From NCBI GenBank assembly GCA_015099395.1, contig AP024096.1, positions 3,782,001 to 3,846,000 of the forward strand: a stretch of 64,000 nucleotides of DNA, given 5' to 3'. A program made the translations under genes and the position numbers. The notes beneath the pieces are model-generated. The model was not told where the DNA came from. It worked only from the letters and a program-made list of their open reading frames with translations, and did no database searches. The DNA comes from Ktedonobacteria bacterium brp13 (GTDB taxonomy: Bacteria > Chloroflexota > Ktedonobacteria > Ktedonobacterales > Ktedonobacteraceae). Below are positions 8,908-18,478 of this stretch, in pieces; within the stretch, counting starts at the first letter, position 1; each line of letters opens with the position of its first letter.

Positions 8908-9492
8908 TCAATCAGATTTTGCGATGTACAGACTCCCCGCAGGAAGTGGTTCTTCTTTCAACGGACTCGACCGATCGCTTGTGCGCCCTGAGGTGAGACA
9001 CGGCCCTCGTAGATATCCATGTTTGAGATCCCACTGCACATGCAGTTTGATGGCTGCGCGTCCCTCTCCCGGAGCGCCACCGCACCCTTGCCAGCAGGTG
9101 GCTAACTCATCTGGAAGTGCGATACTGCTACTATCTTCGAGCACGACTGCCTCAAAACGGTGCAACAATGCCAGTGGAACCTCTCGATCTGCATCAATGA
9201 TCACACTGGTCATCTCTTCTAAGATGGCGTGCAGGAACTGGGCGCATTGCTTGGTGAAGCGTTTGTGCACGGCTGTATCTGTCACCTGCACCTGACGTGT
9301 CGCGGCCATCGATGCGAACATCTCCAGACTTCCCTCTGGATGGGTGAGCCAGCCAAAGACCAGCGTTTGTAACAGATCAGCTCCACTGAATTTTCTCTGC
9401 CGCTTGATACAACCCGTCTGACGGGCCAGAACATTCGCTCGTTCTTCTAGGATGTGTTTCAGGGATCTCTCCACCTGTGAGACACTTGTCAT
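8908..9492 (-). pseudogene. IS4-type transposase, N-terminal half
   Basis: 194 codons from ATG 9492. The protein starts MTSVSQVERSLKHILEERA and continues through FSGADLLQTLVFGWLTHPEG, VVLEDSSSIALPDEL (first catalytic Asp region) and AAIKLHVQWDLKHG, the usual order in IS4-family transposases. It stops abruptly after LYIAKSD, where the catalytic centre should continue, so the 3' half is lost. Its outer inverted repeat is at 9573-9591. The missing half is represented by a separate fragment at 10916-11551. Confidence 0.75.
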
Positions 9493-9572
9493 AGTATTAC
9501 TCCTTCTGAAATCGATATCTTGTTTTCATCGATATCATCGCAGATGGAGCGCTGCTTTTTGCCTCTTCCTTT

Positions 9573-10920
9573 CTTAAGTTGGTGCGTATGGTTTTTTTTG
9601 CATATCCCCCAACCAGGGAAGAAAAAGCAAGAGGGTGACAAATATAGTAGAATAGAGAAAAAACACAAGGAGGACATGATGCCAGATAATGGAAAGCGGC
9701 CTGAGACGAGTGAGACTGGGTCTGAGACAGAGGAACAGGGGGGAGCGTCTTCATCAACAGCTGAGCTGTGGTGGGATGAGATGCGGAACCGGAACCAGGC
9801 CAAGGATGTGAGAAGTCCAGGAAAAACACATTGGAAGGTGCCAGAGCAAAATGAGAGGATGTTGCATTTTCGGCTGGATGGGACAGAGCGACAGAAGAGT
9901 GGGATGATTACAAGGGAGGATTTGGTATTGGTTTGGGGCGATCCAGAGAGGCATCGCAAGGGTTGGGTGCAAGAGAATGCATCGCCCAAGGTACGTAAAA
10001 AAGCAGCTAATACAGCGAAACAGGCGAGGTACAATGCGAAGCCAGATAAAAAAGCGCACAATGATGCGCGCCAGGCGACGTACGATGCGCAGCCAAAGAA
10101 CAAAGCACGCCATACGGCGTACTTTGTGGAGAGCAGGAGGGTACTGAAGGAGACGAAAGATCCGGAAAAAGCGAAGGCGGCGGGAAAAGCAGCGGGAAAA
10201 GCAGCGGTAGAAGCAGCGGAAAAAGCAGCGGCAGAAGCAGCGGAAAAAGCAGCGGCAGAGAACTACTGGCAAGAGCGACAGCAGAGTGCGCAGGGAGGGG
10301 GGGACGATCAGTTCGCTCAGTTCACCGCTGCGCCGTTAGACTTAGACGTGTTGGCAACACGTGGAGGGCAACACGTGGGTGAGCGCGGGCCACAGGCTTC
10401 TCGTGACTATTCCCACATGACGGGGCTGCACCGATCTCAGGAGCTACCCATCCAGGCGTATGATGGGGGTCAGTATGGGGGTCAGTTCGATGAGGTCACC
10501 TATGAGGAGTTAGACGTGTTGGCAACGCAGGAGGGGGCAAGTCAGTGGGAGCCACACGTGTATGAGAGCGGGCCACAGGCTTCTCGTGACTTATCCCACA
10601 TGACGGGGCTGCACCAATCTCAGGAGCCACCCATGGAGCTACCCTTCCAGGCGTATGGTCAGTTCGATCAGTTCCCTCAGATCACCGCTGCGCGGTTATA
10701 CGAGTTGGCAAGGCAGGGGAGGGCAAGTCAGTGGGAGCCACACGTGGATGAGAGCGAGTAAGAGTAGTTCAATAGCGGACAGGGCATAGAAGCGGAGTTG
10801 AAGAAGCCGCAAGAGTTGTGGCTCAACGTGCTGCGGTTGGCTGCTACGAAGGAGTTGGGGAGTCTGGAACGCGCCTACTAGGGCTCCCAACATTTTTACC
10901 CCCATACGCACCAACTTAAG
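9573..10920. repeat. 19-bp inverted repeats bounding the Ala-rich ORF (IS4-type ends)
   Basis: CTTAAGTTGGTGCGTATGG at 9573-9591 is perfectly inverted as CCATACGCACCAACTTAAG at 10902-10920. The first lies just upstream of the N-terminal transposase half. The second overlaps the stop codon of the C-terminal half. They are therefore the inner ends of two same-orientation IS copies that flank a 1.3-kb cargo segment (9592-10901). Confidence 0.75.
9679..10761 (+). CDS. Ala-rich coiled-coil repeat protein, unknown function
   Basis: 360 residues from ATG 9679, five bases after AAGGAGG; the ATG at 9676 is too close to the site. The N-terminus is acidic and low in complexity. About 110-160 carries repeats such as KAANTAKQARYNAKPDKKA and NDARQATYDAQPKNKARHTA. 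About 170-200 is a pure Ala/Glu/Lys helix (AEKAAAEAAEKAAAE). The last 140 residues contain two copies of a block reading GPQASRDxSHMTGLHxSQEx. No catalytic motif, signal peptide or membrane segment is visible. It sits between two IS4-type ends and may be cargo or a rapidly evolving orphan. Confidence 0.5.
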   Translation: MPDNGKRPETSETGSETEEQGGASSSTAELWWDEMRNRNQAKDVRSPGKTHWKVPEQNERMLHFRLDGTERQKSGMITREDLVLVWGDPERHRKGWVQENASPKVRKKAANTAKQARYNAKPDKKAHNDARQATYDAQPKNKARHTAYFVESRRVLKETKDPEKAKAAGKAAGKAAVEAAEKAAAEAAEKAAAENYWQERQQSAQGGGDDQFAQFTAAPLDLDVLATRGGQHVGERGPQASRDYSHMTGLHRSQELPIQAYDGGQYGGQFDEVTYEELDVLATQEGASQWEPHVYESGPQASRDLSHMTGLHQSQEPPMELPFQAYGQFDQFPQITAARLYELARQGRASQWEPHVDESE

Positions 10921-11551
10921 GACTGAACTGCCAGGTGGTAGAGCCACACTGAAACAATTGGGCCGAGTTAGGATGTTTGCGACGCTTGTTCATCCGCGTT
11001 CCTGACCCCATTCTCAACTGGATGATCCGCAAGGCCGACCGCAGAGAGCGGTTTCCAGCCAGAGCTTCCATGAGAGAACCAGCGGTGTCGCGCACCACCT
11101 ATGCCAATTTGACCAAGCTTCGTTGCTCGTCGTGCCAAGCAAAGAGCAGCATCAGCCAATGTTGCAGAAGAAGTCCCATCAGCTTGGCATACAGTTCGCA
11201 CATCACGCGCCAGGGATGGGCTGTACGCCACTCATCAATACGCCCGTCTTGCTTCCACAGCTTGTAGAGTAACTCCATTTGCCACCGTTCCCGCAGGAGC
11301 ACGAGCGCTTCTTGTACGTTGAGTCGTTTGGCTGGAGCATCGGTGAGCAGGATGGTCCAAGCTACCAGTTCCCAAGCTCTCTGCCGTACAGGTTTCCCAC
11401 GGCGCACGGCATCAGCCTCCAAATCAGCGCGTCGCCGCTGTGTCAAGTACCCAATTCTTTGAACACCGCCGTAAGGAAAAATACAGAGGGACTGAACGAA
11501 ATTCGACAAAAAGCATTTTTTTGCGCATGGCAGACTCTTCGACTGCAACAA
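10916..11551 (-). pseudogene. IS4-type transposase, C-terminal half with a nonsense codon
   Basis: The frame contains RAWELVAWTILLTDAPAKRL, then EALVLLRERWQMELLYKLWKQDG, which is the YREK-like region with the third catalytic residue, and WRVMCELYAKLMGLLLQHW. It is interrupted by TAG at 11099-11101 between SLVKLA and VVRDTAGSLMEALAG. The frame then resumes to TAA at 10916 inside the inverted repeat. A CAG-to-TAG change explains the break. Sequence before about 11480 does not look like transposase, so the 5' half is missing. Confidence 0.75.
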
Positions 11552-11662
11552 TTGCCGGGCGATGGGGTTTATTCAGTTCTGCAATGCATGCCGACCATGA
11601 GAGTCCTGCACTTCGCGTTGTTTTCAGGCTGGTTCATACGCGAACCCCATCTTGTGAAACTA

Positions 11663-12370
11663 TCATATTGGCCACTCCTCTAATCGCCATGCCATATCCC
11701 AGAAGAGCCATTCATAGCGAGTGCTTATCAGGAAAATCTCGTGTAAACGTGCTTCTTGTTGAGGTGTGATTGAGTTGGTATGTCTGTCGAGGTGTTCGCG
11801 TATCCATAGGCCAACTGCATCATAGTCCTGCGAGCTATAAGTAGCTAGCCAGTCCGCGTAAGGATGTTCAGGCACTGACGATGTATTTCCTATGAGATGA
11901 TGACCAATGTCAGCATAGATCCAGGCACAGGGGAGAATTGCCGTGAGAAGTTCGGGCAATGTCCCTGTAGCTGCTATAAATAACAAATGACGTGTATATG
12001 CATAGTTTGTTGGAGCCATAGGTGTAGCAAGCATCTCGCTTGCAGTGAGCCCAAAGCGTTCGCCATAGCGACGGTGCAGTTCTTCCTCGACGAGCAGCGT
12101 ATTGAGAAGCAGTTTGCCAAATTGTTCCATCTCTTCGTGATCGTTGGTTTTGGTTACTGCATAGCCAAAGGTTTTTGTCAGTACATCCAGGAAAAGTGCA
12201 TCCTGACGAATATAGAATTCGAATTTGTCATGTGCTAAAGAGCCATCGCCGAGGGCTACGACAAAGGGATGATGCAATTGTCGTTCCCAGAGTGAAAGGA
12301 CGCCGACACGTAAGCGTTCACTCAGTCCTTGTTTGGTGCCATTCGTAGTGTTTATAGGAAGTGTTTCCAA
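11663..12370 (-). CDS. tenA: TenA-family thiaminase II / aminopyrimidine aminohydrolase
   Basis: 235 residues if translation starts at TTG 12370, preceded seven bases upstream by GAGGTGA, a strong match to the anti-Shine-Dalgarno sequence. An ATG at 12400 in the same frame lacks a site. The active-site residues are visible: Asp in FYIRQDALFLDV, Cys in AILPCAWIYADIG, and Glu in STRYEWLFWDMAW. TenA salvages thiamin pyrimidine by hydrolysing aminomethyl-HMP or degrades thiamin. No thiamin gene or TPP riboswitch was found nearby, so it appears to be a stand-alone salvage gene. Confidence 0.85.
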   Translation of the reverse strand: METLPINTTNGTKQGLSERLRVGVLSLWERQLHHPFVVALGDGSLAHDKFEFYIRQDALFLDVLTKTFGYAVTKTNDHEEMEQFGKLLLNTLLVEEELHRRYGERFGLTASEMLATPMAPTNYAYTRHLLFIAATGTLPELLTAILPCAWIYADIGHHLIGNTSSVPEHPYADWLATYSSQDYDAVGLWIREHLDRHTNSITPQQEARLHEIFLISTRYEWLFWDMAWRLEEWPI

Positions 12371-12442
12371 TGCTATCTCACCTCGATGTTGCAAAAGCAT
12401 AGGGAAGATTTAAGCACCAGACGTAAGGCGAGGGCAAAGATG

Positions 12443-12631
12443 CTATAGACGTAGCAACAATTGACGCATTCCCTTCGCTGGCATCATCCCAGATAATGCC
12501 CTTCCAATGTTCTCACCCTTTGGTACAATCCTGAGTGCCCGCATCAGCTCTGGTGGAGCCAGGCGGATATTATATCTCCCCTGTGGTGCATCCTCTTTAA
12601 AGATATATACTACCACACCGAGAAAACGCAT
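12443..12631 (-). CDS. Small hypothetical protein or remnant
   Basis: 62 codons beginning MRFLGVVVYIFKEDA and ending in a basic stretch. The pattern EDAPQGRYNIRLAPPELMRAL followed by VPKG looks protein-like and faintly recalls small SHOCT-like domains, but no clear ribosome binding site is present. It precedes tenA on the same strand. It may be a remnant or chance. Confidence 0.2.
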   Translation of the reverse strand: MRFLGVVVYIFKEDAPQGRYNIRLAPPELMRALRIVPKGENIGRALSGMMPAKGMRQLLLRL

Positions 12632-13089
12632 CGCGCTTCTGTTTATAGGTAACTTCTTCAGGGAGGCTATGCTTCAATTTAACACCTTGCTGACAGCGCC
12701 TGACCCCTCCTACTGCGGTCATTTATGCGGTCAAGAACGCACACTCGTGCCTCTCATAATTTGTTTTGTACACAGTAGTTAACAAAAAAGGGTTCTCATT
12801 GTTGGGTTTACCTGGTTCCGACGATTTGAGTATCTAACACCATTCCATATCACAAAATCAGGTAAAAAATGCTTCGAGATCTCTTTTTCCCATGAATGGT
12901 CAAAAGATTTTTGCCAGGGTATGATTCAAATCTCACACCTCTTTCTCTTTATTCAGCAAATTATGTTACAATAGTTTTATCCGCATGGTTGGTAGTTTGG
13001 TGGCGCTAGCAACTGTCAACCTGGATCCACACGAAAATCTACTTCTTACACAAAGGTGACGCAAGCGCCGCATAGAAAAGAGAGATTTC
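12632..13089. other. Promoter region of the large BNR protein
   Basis: No gene was recognised. A TACAAT hexamer at 12967-12972 could be a -10 element for the gene at 13090, but no convincing -35 sits upstream. Confidence 0.2.
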
Positions 13090-16000
13090 ATGGGAAACGA
13101 ACGGGAGATGCCATCCAAACCTCAAAGTAACTGGGCAGCTAACACGCCGTCGACAGAGCATGCGTTTGGAGTCGATCCCAACCTACTGAACTCGCTTGAA
13201 TGGCGCTTGATCGGTCCTTATCGTGCTGGTCGAGTCGTTACTGTCGCAGGCGATCCAACTGATTCGCAGGTATTCTACTTTGGCTCGACGGGTGGTGGCG
13301 TCTGGAAGACAACTGATGGAGGACTGATCTGGGAAAACATCTCTGACGGCTTCTTTAAACGTGCATCGGTTGGTGCGATAGCCGTCTCTGCATCCGATCC
13401 TAACGTGCTCTATGTTGGCATGGGCGAGTCGACCATCCGTGGTAACGTTTCGCACGGGGACGGCGTCTACAAGTCGACCGACAAGGGCAAGACCTGGGTA
13501 CACCTCGGTCTGGAGAATACGCGCAATATCGCCAAGGTGCGTATTCACCCCCAGAATCCTGACCTGGTGTACATCGCAGCATTGGGACATGCGCATGGAC
13601 CGAACCACGAGCGGGGAGTATATCGCTCGCGCAATGGCGGCAAGACCTGGGAACAGGTACTGTTTCGCAGTGACAAAGCAGGAGCCATTGATCTCTCAAT
13701 GGACCCGAACAACCCTCGCATCCTGTATGCTGCCTTCTGGGAGGCCCAGCGCCTACCACATACGTTCATAAGCGGCGGCGAGGACAGCGGCATTTTCAAA
13801 TCAATCGATGGCGGCGACACCTGGACTGAGATCACACGCAATCCGGGACTGCCGCAGGGCTTGTTGGGCAAGATCGGTATAACTGTCTCACCAGCCCAGT
13901 CAGGCCGCGTCTGGGCACTTATCGAAGCTGAAGATGGAGCCCTCTTCCGCTCTGACGACGGTGGCGAGACCTGGCAGCGACTCAGTGAGGAGGGTGGTCT
14001 GCGCCATCGCGCATGGTACTATATGCATGTCCAGGCACATCCGCAGGACCCGGATACGCTTTGGATAATGAATGTGCAGTTCTGGAAATCGATAGATGGC
14101 GGGCGTACATTTTTTTATCTGCCGACACCTCATGCAGATAATCACGATCTCTGGATCGATCCACACAATCCCCAGCGCGTCATCGAAGGTAATGATGGAG
14201 GCGCCAACGTGTCCTTCAATGGCGGCGATAGCTGGTCTTCAAGTTACAATCAGCCTACCATGGAGTTCTATCACGTCACGACCGATACCCAGATCCCTTA
14301 TCGGGTCTATGGCGCTCAACAGGATAACACGACGATCTGTCTTCCTAGTCGCTCGCCTCTTGCTGGCATTACCCAACTGGACTGGTATGATATGGGAGGT
14401 GGCGAGAGCGGATACATTGCCGTGCGGCCCGATGATCCGAACATCGTCTATGCGGGGAGCTATCAAGGACTCATCACCCGCTACGACCACCGGACGCGCC
14501 AGTCACGCAACATCTCCGTCTGGCCCGAAATGGCAGCGGGTTGGGGCGCGAAAGACCAGAAGTACCGCTTCCAGTGGACGGCACCTATCATGCTTTCACC
14601 TCACGATCCGAACATCCTCTATATCACCGGAAACCATGTGTTCCGCTCGACGGATGAGGGCAATAGCTGGCAGACAATCAGCCCTGATCTTACTCGCAAT
14701 GATAGTACGAAATTGGAGGCATCCGGTGGCCCAATCACCGGGGATAACACGGGAGCAGAGTACTACTGTACCATCTTTGCCTTCGCCGAGTCGCCGGCTG
14801 AACGTGGGCTGCTGTGGGCTGGCTCGGACGATGGCCTGATCCATATTTCGCGCGATAATGGCGAGACCTGGAAGAACGTGACCCCTCTCGCGTTGCCCGA
14901 ATGGGCTCTCATCAGCATCATTGAGCCTTCTCCGCATGATCCGGCGACGGCTTATGTCGCGGCAACTTGCTATAAGTTGGAGGATTTCCAGCCATATCTC
15001 TTCAAAACCAACGATTACGGCGCAACCTGGACAAAGATCACCACAGGCATCCGCGAGAACGACTTCACACGGACGATCCGGGAAGATCCTGCGCGGCGCG
15101 GATTGCTGTATGCGGGAACGGAGACGGGGATCTATGTTTCGTTTGACGACGGAGAGCACTGGCAGTCGTTGCAGTTGAATTTGCCGGTGGTGCCCATCCA
15201 CGACCTGGTAATCAAGGATACTGACCTCATTGTGGCAACGCATGGGCGTTCGTTCTGGATTCTTGATGACATCACGCCATTGCGCCGTATAAACGAAGAA
15301 GTGCAGAATAGTCCCGTTTACCTGTTCACCCCACGCCCCACCATCCGCTTCATGACAGTTGGCGGTTTCTCCCAGGTGCCACCCTCCGGCTTGTATTATC
15401 GCAAGACAGGGGTCACAACGATAACCGTTCAAAGGAAGCAGAAATCCAATGGTGAAACCGTCGACTATAATCTGGACGCCGGGCAGAACCCGCCCGATGG
15501 AGTGATTGTAACCTATTACCTGCAGCAGAAGTCCGAAGAGGAAGTCAAGCTGGCTTTCCTCGATGCTCAGGGAAAAGAGATTAGCACATTTTCAAGCGAA
15601 GAGAAGCAGAATCAGATTCCTGGCGCAGAGACGACTCCAGGCAATAAAGAGAAAAAGGAACTGCGTGTACCCAAAGAAGCGGGCACGAATCGTTTTGTCT
15701 GGGACCTGCGCTATCCTGGCTCAACGAAGGTGGATGGATTCGTTGGAGGAGATGATGCCCTGGCAGGGCCAGTCGTATCCCCTGGCACATACCAGATGCA
15801 ACTGAGCGTTGGCGATCAGGTGCATTCCGTCGTTTTCGAGGTGCAGAAAGATCCGCGCGTGACGGCGACGCAGGAAGACCTGGATGCACAACTCGCACTG
15901 CGCTTACGCATACGAGATAAGCTCTCGGAAACCCACGATGCCATCAATATACTCAGGGATCTCAGGGGACAGGTGGAGGATTGGGCACGACGCACACGCG

Positions 16001-16341
16001 GCCAGGAGAACCACGAAGCAATCGAGGAATCCAGTAAAGCCGTAAAAGAGAAGCTCTCTGCTGTCGAAGAGGAGCTTATCCAGGTGAAGGCGAAGGTCAG
16101 ACAGGATGCCTTGAATCATCCAGCTAAGCTCAATGCCAAGCTTGCGGCCCTCGCTGGTGTGGTTTCCAGTGCCGATGCCGCTCCGACGCGGCAAACGTAT
16201 GAGCTTTTCAATGACCTTGCGGCCCGCATCGATCCACAATTGAAGCTCTTGCAAGAAGTTATCGAGACGGATGTGCACGACTTCAATGCGTTAATACGCG
16301 ATTTGGACGTGTCGGCGGTCATCCCGCAACAGCCGGCATAG
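13090..16341 (+). CDS. Large BNR/sortilin-type beta-propeller protein
   Basis: 1083 residues. The N-terminal 700 residues are a double propeller with many Asp-box repeats: GVWKTTDGGLIWENI, VYKSTDKGKTWVHLG, IFKSIDGGDTWTEIT, LFRSDDGGETWQRLS and others. The start motif LEWRLIGPYRAGRVVTVAGD and the closing VATHGRSFWILDDITPLR are typical of 'glycosyl hydrolase'-annotated VPS10/sortilin-like proteins. About 720-880 is an Ig-like region and 900-1083 an alpha-helical coiled-coil tail. No signal peptide is visible, so location is uncertain. The catalytic residues of sialidases are not apparent, so enzymatic activity is unproven. Start ATG 13090 has AAAAGAGAG upstream. Confidence 0.85.
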   Translation: MGNEREMPSKPQSNWAANTPSTEHAFGVDPNLLNSLEWRLIGPYRAGRVVTVAGDPTDSQVFYFGSTGGGVWKTTDGGLIWENISDGFFKRASVGAIAVSASDPNVLYVGMGESTIRGNVSHGDGVYKSTDKGKTWVHLGLENTRNIAKVRIHPQNPDLVYIAALGHAHGPNHERGVYRSRNGGKTWEQVLFRSDKAGAIDLSMDPNNPRILYAAFWEAQRLPHTFISGGEDSGIFKSIDGGDTWTEITRNPGLPQGLLGKIGITVSPAQSGRVWALIEAEDGALFRSDDGGETWQRLSEEGGLRHRAWYYMHVQAHPQDPDTLWIMNVQFWKSIDGGRTFFYLPTPHADNHDLWIDPHNPQRVIEGNDGGANVSFNGGDSWSSSYNQPTMEFYHVTTDTQIPYRVYGAQQDNTTICLPSRSPLAGITQLDWYDMGGGESGYIAVRPDDPNIVYAGSYQGLITRYDHRTRQSRNISVWPEMAAGWGAKDQKYRFQWTAPIMLSPHDPNILYITGNHVFRSTDEGNSWQTISPDLTRNDSTKLEASGGPITGDNTGAEYYCTIFAFAESPAERGLLWAGSDDGLIHISRDNGETWKNVTPLALPEWALISIIEPSPHDPATAYVAATCYKLEDFQPYLFKTNDYGATWTKITTGIRENDFTRTIREDPARRGLLYAGTETGIYVSFDDGEHWQSLQLNLPVVPIHDLVIKDTDLIVATHGRSFWILDDITPLRRINEEVQNSPVYLFTPRPTIRFMTVGGFSQVPPSGLYYRKTGVTTITVQRKQKSNGETVDYNLDAGQNPPDGVIVTYYLQQKSEEEVKLAFLDAQGKEISTFSSEEKQNQIPGAETTPGNKEKKELRVPKEAGTNRFVWDLRYPGSTKVDGFVGGDDALAGPVVSPGTYQMQLSVGDQVHSVVFEVQKDPRVTATQEDLDAQLALRLRIRDKLSETHDAINILRDLRGQVEDWARRTRGQENHEAIEESSKAVKEKLSAVEEELIQVKAKVRQDALNHPAKLNAKLAALAGVVSSADAAPTRQTYELFNDLAARIDPQLKLLQEVIETDVHDFNALIRDLDVSAVIPQQPA

Positions 16342-16400
16342 TTTTTTAGGCGGATCTATGGACCGAGAATAGTTATTTTGTGAAAGGTAAGATTGAATCC

Positions 16401-16640
16401 ATGAGAAACACATTGAGACGGCGTTTCTGGATTGAGACGCCTATAGCAATTGTTACAAGTATTTTGTTCGTGATCACTTTGGTGCGGAGAGATTGGATCG
16501 AAATCGTCTTCGGTGTCGATCCCGATAACCACAGTGGAGCCCTTGAGTGGCTAATCATAGGAGGTTTATTAATTGTGGCGATCACGCTATTCACTCTGGC
16601 AAGCTATGAGTGGCGCAGAGCTCGGATCGCCATTTCCTGA
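16401..16640 (+). CDS. Small two-helix membrane protein
   Basis: 79 residues from ATG 16401, with AAAGGTAAG ten bases upstream. Two membrane helices are predicted: TPIAIVTSILFVITLV and EWLIIGGLLIVAITLFTLA. The loop contains IEIVFGVDPDNHSGALEW, a pattern seen in small conserved 'ABC transporter permease-like' orphans. Function is unknown. It lies 60 bases behind the BNR gene and before a strong terminator, so it may share its transcript. Confidence 0.65.
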   Translation: MRNTLRRRFWIETPIAIVTSILFVITLVRRDWIEIVFGVDPDNHSGALEWLIIGGLLIVAITLFTLASYEWRRARIAIS

Positions 16641-16729
16641 TTCACCAGTGTGCAATGGGAGCGCCATGTCATACCTGAATCTCATTTGGCACCTGCCCAT
16701 CCTTTAAACACCATGGGTTGTGTTACAAA

Positions 16730-16774
16730 AAAAGTGTATCCTCCTTTATGACAGGAAAAGGAGGATACACTTTT
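16730..16774. terminator. Strong bidirectional terminator
   Basis: Perfect 18-bp stem: AAAAGTGTATCCTCCTTT at 16730-16747 and its complement at 16757-16774, with a 9-base loop and A- and T-runs at the ends. It separates the plus-strand membrane-protein gene from the minus-strand amidase. Confidence 0.85.
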
Positions 16775-16876
16775 GGCAGGTGCTGATGCGTCAAAAAGAG
16801 GAGACCTGAGTAATTACAGAAAAACAACGCTGGAAGTATATATTCCACAGAAAGTATCTGCCCAGAGGATATATCC

Positions 16877-18199
16877 TCAGTTCTGGCTCATCATTGCCAG
16901 CACATCGGCCATAGGCCCCGCCCATGTCAAAAGCTGCTCGTCGGCCATAGCCGGGCCGACGACCTGTAAACCTAATGGCAGGCCGTTGGCAGCCTTCCCT
17001 ACTGGAAGCGTCAGCGTAGGCATCCCAGCATGTGTCCAAGGTAGGTTCATCACTGTGTCTCCTGTCTTCACAATACCTTCTGGCGCAGGCCCAACAGCCG
17101 CCGGACAGACCCAGAGGTCGATTTCCTCTTGCTTCATGAACGCCTCCAGTTCGAGACGAAGTAGAGCGCGTCCGGCGCTGGCCTGCGCTACTTGCTTCAC
17201 GCTCACCTTCTGTCCGGCGCGAATCGTCTCAGCGGTGCGTGGGCGGTAGAGCGACGCATAGTCTGCAAACCAGGTCTTATGCACCTGTGCCATTTCTGCA
17301 TTGGTCAGCTGTTGGTGTCTCAGATTGATGGCCTGGATATCGCCGAGCGTTGCCACACGCTTTATCGTATAACCGGCATTTTCAAGCAACGCCAACTGTT
17401 GTTCGAAGGCGACCAATGCTTCCGATGATGCCTGAGCAAGATAAGGGCCATCCGGAACAGCTAGCACTGGCATAGTCATCACCGTTGTCTCTCTTGTCTC
17501 TCTCCAACCAGGACAAAGCAGTGGGGCGGCAAGTACGATACTGGCGACATCCTGCGTCAACAAACCGATGGTATCAACGGAAATCGCATAGGAAATCAGC
17601 CCATCAGCAGCAATACGGCCATAGGTAGGTTTGAAACCAACAATACCACAAAAGGCCGCCGGACGAATAACGGAACCAGTGGTCTGCGTGCCCAGCGCCA
17701 ACGAGCAGAAGCCAGCGGCGACGGCAGCGGCTGACCCACTACTCGACCCCCCTGGAGTATGCTCAAGATGGTGCGGGTTGCGCGTCGGCCCCGGTTCATC
17801 AGCTGCGAACTCGGTGGTCACTGTTTTGGCGAGCACGAGCGCTCCCGCCTCACGTAGTTTGGTGACGCTGCTTGCCTGCAAGCCAGCAAATAAGGCCGAG
17901 GGCAACTGTGATCCCGCCTGTATAGGGAAGCCATCAGCCCGAAAGATATCTTTGACACCCAGGAGAACACCATACAAGGGTGGGCGTCGCGCGGGATTGG
18001 GAAAACGCTGCTGTAAGCGGGTGGCTTCTGCCAGGAGACGAGTGCCTCGCTCTGGCTCAGGCAAAAACGCCTGGATATGCGGCTCCAGCGCATCAATGCG
18101 ATCACATACTTCACGGATAAACGCCAGCAGATCACGTTGGCCGGAGCGTAGTTCAGCCGTCGTGGTAGCCAGCGACAGTGGGGCGGTGAGAGACAACAC
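16877..18199 (-). CDS. Amidase-signature family amidase
   Basis: 440 residues. The amidase signature is complete: the catalytic Lys in LYGVLLGVKDIFRADG (about residue 80), the cis-Ser region GGSSSGSAAAVAAGFCSLAL, and the nucleophile Ser in GTQTTGSVIRPAAFCGIVGF. Start is GTG 18199, nine bases after GGAGG. A tRNA-dependent role as GatA is unlikely because no gatB or gatC is adjacent and the C-terminal half is divergent. Hydrolysis of a small amide, carbamate or allophanate-like compound is expected, but the substrate is unknown. Confidence 0.85.
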   Translation of the reverse strand: MLSLTAPLSLATTTAELRSGQRDLLAFIREVCDRIDALEPHIQAFLPEPERGTRLLAEATRLQQRFPNPARRPPLYGVLLGVKDIFRADGFPIQAGSQLPSALFAGLQASSVTKLREAGALVLAKTVTTEFAADEPGPTRNPHHLEHTPGGSSSGSAAAVAAGFCSLALGTQTTGSVIRPAAFCGIVGFKPTYGRIAADGLISYAISVDTIGLLTQDVASIVLAAPLLCPGWRETRETTVMTMPVLAVPDGPYLAQASSEALVAFEQQLALLENAGYTIKRVATLGDIQAINLRHQQLTNAEMAQVHKTWFADYASLYRPRTAETIRAGQKVSVKQVAQASAGRALLRLELEAFMKQEEIDLWVCPAAVGPAPEGIVKTGDTVMNLPWTHAGMPTLTLPVGKAANGLPLGLQVVGPAMADEQLLTWAGPMADVLAMMSQN

Positions 18200-18478
18200 T
18201 ATCAGTGACCTCCTTAAAGAAACGTTTGTTCTCTCTTTATATCACGAAAAGCGGTACCATTGATACGGAAATGTTGCTACTTCGTGAGTACTTGATGAAT
18301 CGATTTAGATGCGCAGAGAAGGAAGTGGCGTGACTCCCTGACGTAATCTTAAAAAGATCATGTTAAGAAGAATCTCTTTGCGTCTCGGTCGGTGGGCCGC
18401 TTGTTCATACCTTCTCTGTCCTGGTCCGTTCCAGTCCATTCCTACGAAAAGCGGCCAACGGAAACTGCGCAAAATTGG

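Noticed and set aside
8817-8910. Fragment reading FVEQPANVDVNEVIVAPGG after the DUF262 gene, like the end of a short-chain dehydrogenase
   Set aside because: Too short, with no start and no Rossmann part; noted as possible scrap only.
10916-11098. Separate small gene starting at 11098
   Set aside because: It is the continuation of the transposase frame beyond a single TAG, not an independent gene.
14596-15432. 278-codon minus-strand frame inside the BNR gene
   Set aside because: A shadow of the strongly supported plus-strand propeller gene.
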